64,000 nucleotides of DNA, taken from the NCBI GenBank assembly GCA_965283955.1, contig CBDIQW010000001.1, positions 5,084,001 to 5,148,000 on the forward strand, read 5' to 3'. Positions 26,688-36,963 of the stretch are shown here, in pieces; positions within the stretch are counted from its first letter, which is position 1; each line of letters begins with the position of its first letter. The position numbers and the translations under genes are program-made. Under the pieces are notes generated by a model, which did not search any database, was not told the DNA's origin, and saw nothing but the letters and a program-made list of their open reading frames with translations. This stretch comes from Emticicia sp965283955. GTDB taxonomy: Bacteria; Bacteroidota; Bacteroidia; Cytophagales; Spirosomataceae.

Positions 26688-27860
26688 TTAGTAGCCACTT
26701 CCTGCTCCTCCACCACCAAAATCGCCTTTGCCAAAATCGGTTTTATTTGGTTGATGCGGCTGTTGCATGGCTTGATTGACAATAAATGCTTCTAAATTTT
26801 TGTATTCATTCGTGCCAATTGCTTCTGAAGTAAGGCCGAGTACGGAACGCCGCCCGTTCGGTGTTTTCAGTGTACGAATCGCCCAAATGCAGAGTCCGAC
26901 CAAAAATAAGCCTGCAATTGTCAAAGCCCATTCGAGCGGTAAAACTGAAAAATAATGTCGATAAGTGAAAATCGAAAATGCCGTTGCACCAATACCAACA
27001 ATTAAGAATTTTCGGTCGTGCTTTTTCAATCCATAGACCACATAGAAAAGTGGAATGATGGTGCTGAATAGATAGAAAAGCGGTGCAAAATCAATTTGCA
27101 CAGAGCTTGCTAAATCATTCAATAAAGCATTTCCTTCTCTGACTATCAAATAATTACCTCCGAAATAGAAAGTAGTCAAAGCCAAGATTTCGATAATACT
27201 TTGTGGTTCGGTGTAGTAATGGCTTGCTTCTTTTTTCTTCCAGAAACCCATAAAAAAATAAGTAATGGCAGAAATAAGCATAATAACAAAAGGGATAATA
27301 ACTTTGCCGATTGGATATTTAGTTACGAGAAAGAAACAAAGAGCAATCCAAGTAAAATAAGCCACAACTGCCACGATTGGGTCGGCATAACGAAGTAGTG
27401 CGGGTAAAAGAATAATTAATGCAATTATACAATAAATCCAATTGGGTAAATCGAAATCAGTAAATCCGACAACTCCACTAAATGCCGCACTTAGCATGGC
27501 GTATAGCAAAGCATTATCTACACCCGAACGATAAAAATTGTTTTTTTTGATGAAATATTCAAGAAAATATAAGAAAACAAAGGAATAAATTAGGCTGATG
27601 ACAGAAAAACCAAAGCGAGATTCTGAGAAAATCTCAAATAGGAAGAGCGATACAAAGCCCAAACCTGCCGAAGCCACGATGCAGGTAAATAAGAATAATC
27701 CTGTTTTTACGAAGGCATTTGATTGATGAAAACCCACAGGAAATGCTTGAAATGCTTCTTTGCGTTGTTCGTCAGTAATTAATTTTCTAAAAAACCAATC
27801 GTCAATAATTTCTTGATTATTGATATTCTCGACCCAAGTTTCGTTATATGCTTTGTTCAT
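26688..27860 (-). CDS. Polytopic membrane protein with Gly-rich C-terminus (DUF2157-related pair, second gene)
   Basis: A 390-residue protein with a soluble N-terminus (about 45 residues, including DDWFFRKLITDEQRKE) and about ten hydrophobic helices. It ends in a glycine-rich GDFGGGGAGSGY tail. It overlaps the previous gene by 4 nt, so the two are co-translated and probably form a complex. The N-terminal domain followed by many helices resembles DUF2157 proteins. No residues suggest catalysis. The function is unknown. Confidence 0.65.
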   Translation of the reverse strand: MNKAYNETWVENINNQEIIDDWFFRKLITDEQRKEAFQAFPVGFHQSNAFVKTGLFLFTCIVASAGLGFVSLFLFEIFSESRFGFSVISLIYSFVFLYFLEYFIKKNNFYRSGVDNALLYAMLSAAFSGVVGFTDFDLPNWIYCIIALIILLPALLRYADPIVAVVAYFTWIALCFFLVTKYPIGKVIIPFVIMLISAITYFFMGFWKKKEASHYYTEPQSIIEILALTTFYFGGNYLIVREGNALLNDLASSVQIDFAPLFYLFSTIIPLFYVVYGLKKHDRKFLIVGIGATAFSIFTYRHYFSVLPLEWALTIAGLFLVGLCIWAIRTLKTPNGRRSVLGLTSEAIGTNEYKNLEAFIVNQAMQQPHQPNKTDFGKGDFGGGGAGSGY

Positions 27861-28825
27861 TTTTTTAGTCCTACAATTTCTTTGATTTTAATTAAAAACA
27901 GTACAACACCCGCCGCAGAAATCATAAAATAAAGCATATACAAAAACGGGTCGAGGTCGTTGGGAAGAATTGTGAATATCACATACGTAAACGCAATATA
28001 GCCATAAACTACGCCCATCAGCAGAAACAAGTACGAGTGTTTTGTGCGTGCATAAGTGATGCTCAAATAAGATAAAACGGCTATGATGATTCCATAAATA
28101 AATTTTAAGTCAAAGGCAAGAAGTCCCGAAAGTGCAGCTATGAAAATTAAATTTCCTCCAAAAATAAAGTATGTAAAACTAAAATGTTTTTTAAATTCTT
28201 TTTGAATCGAAACCCAGCCAATGATTATTAGAAAAACTCCCAGCAAAATGGCCGAAACAACCATATCTTGGCTATTGAAATCATTATTTTTCAGTAATCG
28301 GAGCGGTGTAATACTGATGCCAATCCAAGAAGCTAAAGCCGTAATTGCCATCGACAAAACCCCTCGGTGGTCGAAATAATAAGCACAGAAAAAGAATAAA
28401 ATAGCGGGTAAAAATGCCGCCAGACCGTAGCGTGTACCGAAAAAATTATACTGATATTGAAGATAGCCTTCGAGTGTCAGAAAAGTTAAGCAACCACCCA
28501 GCAGAGCGAAATCGTCAAGGTTGGTACTTTCATCTATCTCGCCCCACGAAAAAGGTTTTCGATGTCGAAATGCGTAATAAAAGCAGGCCAAACAGACCAA
28601 GGCGATTAAGGCAATAAGAATATTATGCCCAATTGTATCAATATTTTGGTATATCAGTATCCCCAAACCACTACTCAAAAACATGATACCGAGGTAGAGC
28701 AACAAACGCAGTTCCCAATGAATAGAAAAGGCTTGATTTGAGTCAGAAACTTTAATTTGGGAAGCCTGTTTGGTCGAAATAATATTTTTTTCGGTGAGTT
28801 TTTCGAGTAAAGAGGAATTTTGCAT
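27857..28825 (-). CDS. DUF2157-like polytopic membrane protein (first gene of pair)
   Basis: The 322-residue protein has a short cytoplasmic start (LLEKLTEKNIISTKQASQI, a helical segment typical of DUF2157), then about ten transmembrane helices starting at LRLLLYLGIMFLSSGLGILI. It overlaps the following gene by 4 nt. Both are unlike known transporters. The pair is probably an operon starting here, with the promoter in the 62-nt gap after the kinase gene. The function is unknown. Confidence 0.65.
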   Translation of the reverse strand: MQNSSLLEKLTEKNIISTKQASQIKVSDSNQAFSIHWELRLLLYLGIMFLSSGLGILIYQNIDTIGHNILIALIALVCLACFYYAFRHRKPFSWGEIDESTNLDDFALLGGCLTFLTLEGYLQYQYNFFGTRYGLAAFLPAILFFFCAYYFDHRGVLSMAITALASWIGISITPLRLLKNNDFNSQDMVVSAILLGVFLIIIGWVSIQKEFKKHFSFTYFIFGGNLIFIAALSGLLAFDLKFIYGIIIAVLSYLSITYARTKHSYLFLLMGVVYGYIAFTYVIFTILPNDLDPFLYMLYFMISAAGVVLFLIKIKEIVGLKK

Positions 28826-28887
28826 AGGCTTGTGCTACTTTTTTGATAAAAGTAGTGAATGTTTTTCATTTGCAAAATGCTACTTTT

Positions 28888-29877
28888 TTATTCGCCCAAT
28901 TTATTCAAATCAAAATAGCGTTTTATGAGTAAGTTAATAAAGCGTTTGAGGTACATTTCATTTAAGAAAGTATTCGACCAATTATCGAATCTTTGGCACT
29001 GAATGCCTATATAAAAGAAGTAAAGACTCACACCAAGCATGGGTAAAATACGTTTTTCTTCATCAGAAATTGGCGTAACCGACTCATAACCAGCCAAGAA
29101 ACTATCAAGTTTAGATTTACAGATTGCTTCGTCTCTTTCGGTACTATGGAGTTGCAGAATATAATAAGCAATATCCAGACAAAGCCACCCATTTCCACAA
29201 AAATCAAAGTCGAAAATGGTTATTTTACCGTTATTAGCAATATTTAGGTTATCAAACCAAATATCCAAATGCACCGTGCCTGTCCTGATTTTTCTGAGAT
29301 TTACCGTAGAAAATTCATGCAACAAATACTTTTGTGTTGTTTTCATGAAAGCCATTTCTTTAGTATCATTTGGAAGAAAACTGGGTAAATAATTGAATAC
29401 ATTATCCACCAAAATTTTTGGTGTGTAGGTAATTCTTTCCAAATGCAAATTTTGTGTAAGCTGATGAATTTGTGCCATCAAAACTCCAATGTTAAAATGG
29501 CTTTGCTCGTCAAAATTCAATAATTTCTCGCCTTCAGCATACGAAAACATGACAGCCAAACGCTCGCCTTCGGGGGCATTAATGGTTTGAATATAATTTT
29601 CAGATTTATCAGAAATTGGGTAAGAAATAGAGATCATATAAGCTTTTAGTAGTTTTAAAAGCCTGATTTCTTCTAAAACCTCATTTTTAGTTCGCCAATT
29701 AATGCTATAAACTCTGAAAATAAATCGTTTATCTTCGTCTTTTATCAAATAAGTGTGGTTGATTCCTGCCTTTAACAAATTACATGAAGTAGCATTACCA
29801 AAACCGTATTTATCTTGAACAAAATCCGCTAAATGAGTTGGTGAGAGGTTTGAGCTGATGACTGGAAAATGATTCAT
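28888..29877 (-). CDS. Aminoglycoside/homoserine kinase-like phosphotransferase (APH family)
   Basis: A 329-residue kinase-like protein. The N-lobe has INHTYLIKDEDKRFIFRVY, with the Lys/Arg position of APH folds, and the catalytic loop is VHLDIWFDNLNI (H-x-D-x4-N) followed by TIFDFDFCGNGW, the DFG-like metal site. These residues make an active kinase plausible. The family includes homoserine kinase II, choline kinase and aminoglycoside phosphotransferases; the substrate cannot be told. A resistance role is not implied by sequence. Confidence 0.8.
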   Translation of the reverse strand: MNHFPVISSNLSPTHLADFVQDKYGFGNATSCNLLKAGINHTYLIKDEDKRFIFRVYSINWRTKNEVLEEIRLLKLLKAYMISISYPISDKSENYIQTINAPEGERLAVMFSYAEGEKLLNFDEQSHFNIGVLMAQIHQLTQNLHLERITYTPKILVDNVFNYLPSFLPNDTKEMAFMKTTQKYLLHEFSTVNLRKIRTGTVHLDIWFDNLNIANNGKITIFDFDFCGNGWLCLDIAYYILQLHSTERDEAICKSKLDSFLAGYESVTPISDEEKRILPMLGVSLYFFYIGIQCQRFDNWSNTFLNEMYLKRFINLLIKRYFDLNKLGE

Positions 29878-30031
29878 TTTAGGTTATTGGGCGTTTTTTT
29901 ACTTATAAATAGATTTGGGTGTTTTCCTCTTTCAATTATATGATTAATATTTTAATTCTAATACAACTTTTTAGCTTTATATTAGTCATACCTAATAAAT
30001 GCTATTAATAAATTTCACTATTTCAGAAAGA

Positions 30032-31829
30032 ATGAAAAAAATACAACTCCTCACAATTCTATTGATTTTGTTTCACAAAACAACAATTAATGCTCAAAAT
30101 GCTCTCAGTATCAAAGGTTTTAATCAAAATGCTGCTCCAGTAAACAATTGGGATAAAACAATTGGTGGAAATTTGGATGATTATGGTTCTTGTATTGAAA
30201 TGACAAATGATGGAGGATACATCATCGCTGGAGCATCTTCATCGGGTGTGAGCGGAGATAAAATATCTGCTAATAAAGGTAGTTCTGATTTTTGGGTAAT
30301 GAAATTAAATCAAAGTAGAAATATTGTTTGGGAGAAATCTATTGGCGGTTACTAGGAGAAGGAATAGAAACAATTGTTAAATGCACCGATGGAGGATTTC
30401 TTCTTGGGGGAAATTCTAATTCACCTCAGGATGGCGACAAATCACAACCAGCTCATTTTTATCCAAATGGATTTCCTTCAAACGATTATTGGGTTGTAAA
30501 GATTGATGCCAATGGAAACAAACTTTGGGATAAAAGATTTGGTTGGAACGGTTCTGATTTCTTGCATTATAGTGCTTCAAACAGCCGATGGGGGTTTCTT
30601 ATTGGGTGGGAGGCTCAGACTCAAATGATGGTGGTGAAAAAACAGAAAACTTGCGAACAGGAACTGATGGCTGGTTAGTAAAAATTGATGCCAATGGTAA
30701 TAAACATTGGGATAAAACAATTGGTGGAAGTAGATATGAAAGTATTGAAAGTATGATAGAATTGAATAATGGAGATATTGTGATATGTTTAAATTCATTT
30801 TTGGAGGGTTCTGGTGGTGATATTACAGCACCACCACGAGGTGGGAGTGATATTTGGGTAGTTAAATTAAATAGTAGTGGAGGGATTTTGTGGGATAAAA
30901 GATATGGAAGTTCAGGAGATGAGGCTTTTCCGTCAATGATAAAAACCAATGATGGAAATATTTTTATTTGTGCTTTAGCGTATAATACCTTTCAAAACGG
31001 AGATATGACAGCCTCCACGATTGGTTATAGCGATTTTTGGTTATTCAAAATAGATATAAACGGTAATAAAATATGGGATAAACGTTATGGAGGATATGGA
31101 AGTGAGGGAAACCCAACAATTTTTAAAACAAAAGATAATAAATACATTTTAGCAGGAAGTACTATCTCTGGGGCTGGTGGCGATATTTCTGAACATTATA
31201 GAGGGGATATGGATTTGTGGACTTTAGAAATAGATGATAATGGTAATAAATATTGGGATAAAAGAATTGGTTGTAATAACTTGTATTTTTGGGGACAGCA
31301 ATTTTTAAAATCAACTGATGATCTTGGTTTTATATTTATTGGGAGGTCAACAGCAAATATTAGCGGAGATAAAACAGAAAATTCAAAAGGAGAGAATGAT
31401 ATTTGGTTAGTAAAAACTGGAGTAGGAGCAATAACCAGTCCTGCTTGTGTGACTCCATTTTTAAATTTTACTTTGCTTGCAACTGGATGTAATGGCACCG
31501 TAACTTGGTCAAATAATACAGATGGAACTGTACTACAGATCAATAACTTGACAGAATCAAGCACCTATACGGCAACTTGTACTGAAAATGCTACCGTATC
31601 ATCTACCCAGTTTATTTTAAATGTAGCATGGTATCAACACAATTTATCAAACAGTATTAGTGCTGATACAAAAAAATATAATGCAATAACTACGATTAGT
31701 GCCAATAATCAAATTCTTTCTGGAGCAAATGTAAAGTATAATGCAGGAGGAAGTATCATTTTGACAAATGGTTTTAAGGCAGATAATGGCACTGTTTTTA
31801 ATGCTTACATAGGCGGATGTAATGATTAA
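30032..31829 (+). CDS. Secreted 3-coathanger-stack repeat protein (multiple frameshifts)
   Basis: The gene spans about 598 codons, broken into three frames by at least three indels near 30352, 30560 and 30615. The start (ATG 30032) has a signal peptide (LLTILLILFHKTTINAQ). The body is 7-8 repeats of about 60 residues with the pattern WDK-xGG...NDGGYIIAG...GDK...GxSDFWVxKL, a beta-propeller-like set. The end, NAITTISANNQILSGA then GGSIILTNGFKADNG and VFNAYIGGC, is the 3-coathanger-stack domain seen in Cytophagales surface proteins. It is probably exported and surface-attached. The ligand is unknown. The indel cluster may be sequencing error, but decay cannot be excluded. Confidence 0.7.
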
Positions 31830-31839
31830 TCTTAAAAAA

Positions 31840-31872
31840 AACTGTGGCACATTTCAAAAGTATGCCACAGTT
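31840..31872 (-). repeat. CTGTGGCACA palindrome, terminator-like (copy 2)
   Basis: AACTGTGGCACATTTCAAAA followed by GTATGCCACAGTT, diverged from the copy at 4339-4370. On the minus strand the hairpin is followed by a run of T (from AAAAAAA upstream on plus), so it can terminate glgE. Confidence 0.7.
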
Positions 31873-31897
31873 AGTGATGTATATTTTGTAGAAAACC

Positions 31898-33863
31898 TTA
31901 AATATCTTCAATTCTAAACAAATGGAAAGGCAAGATATTTGGGTCAAGTTCTACGTAGTTCGTATCGCCTTTCCAAATATAAGTTGCTCCCGAAATTAGG
32001 TCATGCACACGATAGTTTTCCCATTCATTTTTACCTATTTTCCAAAGTGGAATCTTTACAAAACCACCTTGACGGTTATAGCCATCAAGACTCGTCACGC
32101 AGAGAATTCTGTTTCCGTTGGTTGCAGTTTTTAAGTAAGCCAAAATTTGCTCATTGGCAACTTCACAGAAATCAATATTATTAGTGCTATGAAAAGCTGA
32201 ATTTTCTTTACGAATACGATTTACCTGCGAAATCACATAAGTTAATTTATTGCGGTGTTCCCAATTCCACCATTTGATTTCATATTTCTCCGAAAACGCA
32301 TATTCTTCTTTACCAGGGTATGGGGCATGATACATGTACTCGTAAGTTGGACCAAAAATTCCGTAATTGCCAACAAGTGTTGCTGCCATAAAATATCGAA
32401 TCAAAAACAACGGCTCATGACCAGTTTGAAGCATATATGGGTCAATATCGTGCGTATTTGGCCAGAAATTTGGTCGGAAATAATGTCTCATTTCTCCCTT
32501 TGTTAGCTCAGTCATATACTCCATTATTTCAGCTTTTGAAGTTCGCCACACATAATAAGTATATGATTGCAGTATAGCCCAATTTTGCCAATTGCTGCAT
32601 TACTTTTGGTTTTGTGAAGGCTTCGGCCAAGAAGATCATATCGGGATAATCTTTCTTCACTTCGGCAATTACCCATTCCCAAAAACAGAATGATTTAGTG
32701 TGTGGATTATCCACACGAATGATTTTTACACCCCATTCTGCCCAAGTCATAATCACAGATTTTAATTCTTGCCAAAGGTTTTTCCAATCTTCTGTCTCGA
32801 AATTTACTGGATAAATATCCTGGTATTTTTTCGGTGGATTTTCGGCATATTTAATTGTACCATCAGGCAAAATCTTAAACCAGTCGGGGTGTTCTTTTAC
32901 CCACGGATGGTCTGGTGAGCATTGAATCGCCAAATCCATCGCAATTTCAATGTCGAATTTCTTACATTCTTCAATCAAATGCTTGAAATCTGCTAAATTT
33001 CCAAGTTCTGAATGAATAGCAGTATGTCCGCCTTCTTCCGAACCGATTCCGTAAGGTACGCCAGCATCGCCTTCTTCTGCATTAACAGTATTATTTTTTC
33101 CCTTGCGGTGCGTTTTTCCAATTGGGTGAATGGGTGGTAGATAGAGTACATCAAAACCCATTTCGGCAATGCGTGGCAAAAGTGCTTCTACATCCTTAAA
33201 AGTACCATGTTTGCCAACTTCACGAGCGGCCGAACGAGGAAACATTGAGTACCAAGCTGAAAAACCAGCTTTTTCTCGGTCAACGTAAAGTTTCAGTTCT
33301 TGATAACGAAATGCTGACTGGCGTTCTGGGTATTTCGTAAGCCATTCGTGCATTTGGTCACTCATCGCAATCTGAATCGCTTCGTTGTAGCGGTTTTCAT
33401 TGCCCATTGCTTTGGCTGCTTCTTGAATCGCTTTTTTATCATCGCCTTTGGCCAATTTTGCCATGCCGTTCAAGAATAACTCCCCTTGCATCATTTCCAC
33501 GACAAGATGTTGGCCATCACGTACTTTTAGGTCAACTTCGTGTTGCCAACTCGCAATATGATCAACCCACGCTTCGACAGTATAGGTATAAAAACCCTGT
33601 TTGGCGGCTGTGAATCGACCAACCCAACGGTCATTACCCATACTTGCCATTACAACTTCACTCCAATTTTTCTCTGATTCGTGTTTGTAAAGTAATCGAG
33701 CGGCCAAATGATCGTGTCCGTCGATGATAATATCGGCTTCAACCGTAATAACATCATTGATAATTGCTTTGGTTGCAAAGCGTCCACCATCAATTTCTGG
33801 TGTTACACGTTCTACGATTGCTCGGCTTTGACCAACAGTAGGGAAAGGAAAGTGATTTTTCAT
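31898..33863 (-). CDS. glgE: Alpha-1,4-glucan:maltose-1-phosphate maltosyltransferase, GlgE (frameshifted)
   Basis: The two pieces form a GH13_3 enzyme of 654 residues, normal for GlgE. The N-terminal beta domain (VEADIIIDGHDHLAARLLY) is followed by the TIM barrel with VLYLPPIHPIGKTHRKG, the nucleophile region KIIRVDNPHTKSFCFWEW and the acid AEAF. The break near 32574 is an extra G in ACTGCAATCA; without it, GYTQSYTYYVWRTSKAEI is continuous. GlgE elongates alpha-glucan with maltose-1-phosphate. Its partner TreS/Pep2 is not in the window, so it must be encoded elsewhere. The hairpin at 31840-31872 is the likely terminator. Confidence 0.92.
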
Positions 33864-34037
33864 AAATTTGTAAGTAGATGGACTAAAGATTTATGAGACT
33901 TTGAGCCTCAATCGTCAGTCAGCGTTATTCATCTTTTAGGTTAAAGAAATATTCCTCAAATTTCTTTTTTTTTCTTCTAAGAAACAAGTTTAGCACGGAG
34001 TTTGCTACCATTTAAGCAAATTCAAACAAAAAATACT

Positions 34038-34586
34038 ATGAAAAAAGTTTTGTTATCTGCGATTATTACGGTTAGTGGCTTAAGTTTTGCTTTAGCACAT
34101 AATTATAATGGAAGTGGTTCGGTACTCACTCCAAAGGATAATTCTGATAAAATTATAATTATTTCAAAGACGTCGAGCGAACAATCTAATAACATCGTGG
34201 CTGGGAAAGCCCGTGTGATGGTTCAAGAAATTGAAAACGATGAACTGGGGCAAGAAATGGCTTCAAATACAAAAGAAGTAGAAGTTTCAAGCACGAAATT
34301 CAACGATGATAACTTCAAATATGTAAAAGAAAAACGTGATTTGATTGGTTATGCTTTGCAATTAGCATCATTCTCAGACCTCACTTTAGCTAAAGAATAC
34401 GCTCTCAAAATTGCTCAAAAAGGCGATGCCGAAAAACGCCAGTTGTTTATCTATACTGTCAATAATCCTGAAAAAACTTATTATAAAGTGTATTTTGGTT
34501 TATTGAAAACTGATGATTCTGCTCGTGAAAAGCAAAGAGCTTTTCTTTCGCTTGGCTATTCTCCGTTCGTGAAAGAATTTAGATAA
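34038..34586 (+). CDS. Secreted SPOR-domain protein with an RlpA-like remnant
   Basis: The 182-residue protein starts at the ATG at 34038 with a signal peptide ending SFALA. A short linker includes NIVAGKARVMVQEIE, which matches the last beta strand of RlpA double-psi barrels (GKARVRVEVL type), but the barrel core is missing. The C-terminal SPOR domain covers about residues 105-180: LIGYALQLASF, LAKEYALKIAQ and LGYSPFVKEF. SPOR domains bind denuded peptidoglycan at division sites. It is tandem with the next paralogue. A hairpin terminator follows. Confidence 0.75.
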   Translation: MKKVLLSAIITVSGLSFALAHNYNGSGSVLTPKDNSDKIIIISKTSSEQSNNIVAGKARVMVQEIENDELGQEMASNTKEVEVSSTKFNDDNFKYVKEKRDLIGYALQLASFSDLTLAKEYALKIAQKGDAEKRQLFIYTVNNPEKTYYKVYFGLLKTDDSAREKQRAFLSLGYSPFVKEFR

Positions 34587-34617
34587 GACTTATTTGATAG
34601 CTAAAAACTATCTATTT

Positions 34618-34649
34618 AAACTCACGATATAAAAATCGTGAGTTTTTTT
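34618..34649 (+). terminator. Intrinsic terminator after the first SPOR gene
   Basis: AAACTCACGAT and ATCGTGAGTTTTTTT form a stem of about 11 bp followed by a T tract, 32 nt after the stop. Confidence 0.8.
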
Positions 34650-34752
34650 ATGCTCTAAAATGAATTGGCACGCTATTTGACACCGCTTAATCATAAATGA
34701 AAACAAGATAAGATTCATTCAAAACACTCATTACCATAAAAATACAATCACT

Positions 34753-35494
34753 ATGAAAGCACGCTTTATTTATTTACTCGGAGCTGTACTCACAAATTTT
34801 GCCATAAAAAGTCAAGCTCAAGAAGTTACTGCAAGTTTAGCTGATGACCTCAAAATCAATAAATCATCGGCTGTGAAAGAGGAAAATACCTCTATGTCTT
34901 TCAATAAGAAAGTAAAGTTGACAAATACAGAAAATGGAAAATCGGTTGTGGTAAGAATCAACGACCGTGTAAAATCGAGGAGAAAATACAACTGCAAATA
35001 TCTCGAAAACTACCATGGACGAGATTGGAGCAAAACCTGGTAAGGCTAAAGTAAAAGTACAAGAAATTCAAGGTGACGATGAAGTGGAGCGTTTTTGGGC
35101 TTCGGCTGATGCTTCTACAAGTGCTTCCACAATTACGGCTTCTGCATTCAAGAAAACTGTAAAAGAAAAAGAAGTGGAAGTAGAAACTACTAAGTTAGAT
35201 GGTTTTGATATCAATCATGTGTATGATTTAAATGGAAAAATGAAAGACCTTTCTGGCTTTGGTTTGCAAATTGCTGCATTTGGTCAGTTGAAAGCCGCTA
35301 AAGATTTTGCTTTAAAACTCGCTAAGAATGGTGATACAGAAGTAGAAAAAATATTTATTCAAGTAAGCAAAGCTGCCGACAAACCAATGGTTTACCGAGT
35401 TGTTTATGGTCTATTTGAAGATAAAGCAAATGCTGAAGATACTCAAAAGAAAATGGAGAATCTGGGCTATAATTCATTTGTGAAAGGGTTCTAA
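34753..35494 (+). CDS. RlpA-like double-psi beta-barrel plus SPOR protein (frameshifted)
   Basis: Two pieces form a 246-residue protein. After a signal peptide (to about residue 22, SQA), KVKLTNTENGKSVVVRINDR matches the RlpA barrel core (usually VTNLENGKSVVVRINDRGP). TTMDEIGAKPGKAKVKVQEI matches its last strands, and a C-terminal SPOR domain ends LGYNSFVKGF. The frame breaks near 34976 (TCGAGGAG; one base too many), which restores SGENTTANISKTTMDE. The usual catalytic Asp after INDR-GPF is not evident, so lytic transglycosylase activity is doubtful. It is a paralogue of the preceding gene. Confidence 0.7.
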
Positions 35495-35599
35495 TCTAAA
35501 TTTGTCAGGAAAGACGAGTTTCACAATACTTTCTGTTATTGATGAAAATTGATAATTGAAGGTCTTTAGAAAAACCACCAATCGTAAGAAAAGTGGTTG

Positions 35600-35627
35600 A
35601 CTCCCCTCGAAAGTGGGGAGTTTTTTT
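35600..35627 (+). terminator. Intrinsic terminator after the second SPOR gene
   Basis: ACTCCCC-TCGAAAG-TGGGGAGT followed by seven T. The stem is short but GC-rich. Confidence 0.8.
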
Positions 35628-35698
35628 GTTTTTGTGCAATCTTTTGTCGAGAAATTTCGTCTATATGAATAGATTTGTCGGCCAATAAATATTCTTCA

Positions 35699-36960
35699 AT
35701 GCGTTTTATAATAACAATTATCGTAGCCTTGTTTTTTCAGCAAATGAGTTTTTCGCAAGACTCCATGCCTGCTGTGCCTGTTGTTTGTTATTTATCCGAA
35801 CAAAATAGTTTTACCGAAATTCCAGCCCAAGGTTTATCTCTATGAGTAGTCGTTTGGCAGCAACTTCAAATATTGAGGTTACTTACATTGATTTTCCAGA
35901 GCAAGCTAAAGTGCCTTTTGAGCAGGCAGTTTCGATTTGGGAAAAATATTTAATTTCTACTCAAACGATTCGTATCAAAGCTACCTGGTCGAAAACAATG
36001 TCAAATTCAGTGCTGGCTGAAACTGGGGCAACTCGTATTTATAGAAGTGGTGCAAGCATTTCTAATCTACCTTATGCCAATGTTTGGTATCCAACGCCTC
36101 TGGCAGAGGCACTATCTGGAAAAGAACTCAATTCAGGCGATTTTGATATGACCGTTACGCTTAATGGTAACATCAATTGGTATTATGGTACTGATGCCAA
36201 AGCCCAATCGGGAAGGTACGATATGATAACGGTGATGCTGCACGAAATTGCTCATGGTTTAGGTTTTTCATCTTCGATGAGTATTGTCAATAGCGATACT
36301 CAAGGACAGTACGGACAGTCGGGGAGTGCATATATTTTTGATATTTTTATGCAAGATTCCCAAAAAGTAAAGCTTACCAATACAGGTGTATATGGAAACC
36401 CTTCAACAGGTTTGAAAACTTCACTTACCAGCAATGCTCTATATTTTGGGCTGAAAAACCCAGCTTTTGCCAATACTTTACCTCGTCTTTATGCACCTTC
36501 TCCTTATAAAAGTGGCTCAAGTTTTTCACATTTCGATGAAAGCACTTACACCGTAGGTACACCAAATTCGTTGATGTCGCCGAGTGTGAGAGCCGCCGAA
36601 GTAAATCATAACCCTGGCGAATTATTGCTCAATTGTCTTAATGAAATGGGTTGGCAAATTAATGGACTAAATGGTTATCTGGTGACAGATATTGAAAATA
36701 TACCAGAACAAACTTTTGAGGTATTGGTGTTTCCAAATCCTGTCGAAGACATAATAAATATAGCTTTTCCTTTGCAAACTCAACCACGAACAATAAAAAT
36801 TGATTTATTGGATAATCAAGGAAAAAACTTGCAAAGTGTTGAAAAACAAGGTGTTACAGTCGAAACAATTTTGATTGATGTAAGTACTTTACACGAAGGA
36901 ATGTATTTTTTAAGGGTTTTTGATGGTCAGAAAGTCTCGATCAAGAAAATAGTGAAATAA
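35699..36960 (+). CDS. Secreted zinc metalloprotease with C-terminal sorting domain (frameshifted)
   Basis: The true start is the ATG at 35699, with a signal peptide (MRFIITIIVALFFQQMSFSQ). The frame is lost at about 35840 by one missing base, then MSSRLAATSNIEVTY continues to the end, about 420 residues in all. The motif HEIAHGLGFSS contains the HExxH zinc site; the third His of metzincins (position +6) is Ser, so the third ligand must lie elsewhere. The last 75 residues, EVLVFPNPVEDIINIAFP to SIKKIVK, are a type IX secretion sorting domain. It is therefore probably surface-exposed or released. Substrate unknown. Confidence 0.75.
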
Positions 36961-36963
36961 GGT

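Noticed and set aside
30577..30949. Minus-strand ORFs opposite the coathanger repeat protein
   Set aside because: They are shadow frames of a strongly repeated coding sequence, with no start context or family similarity.
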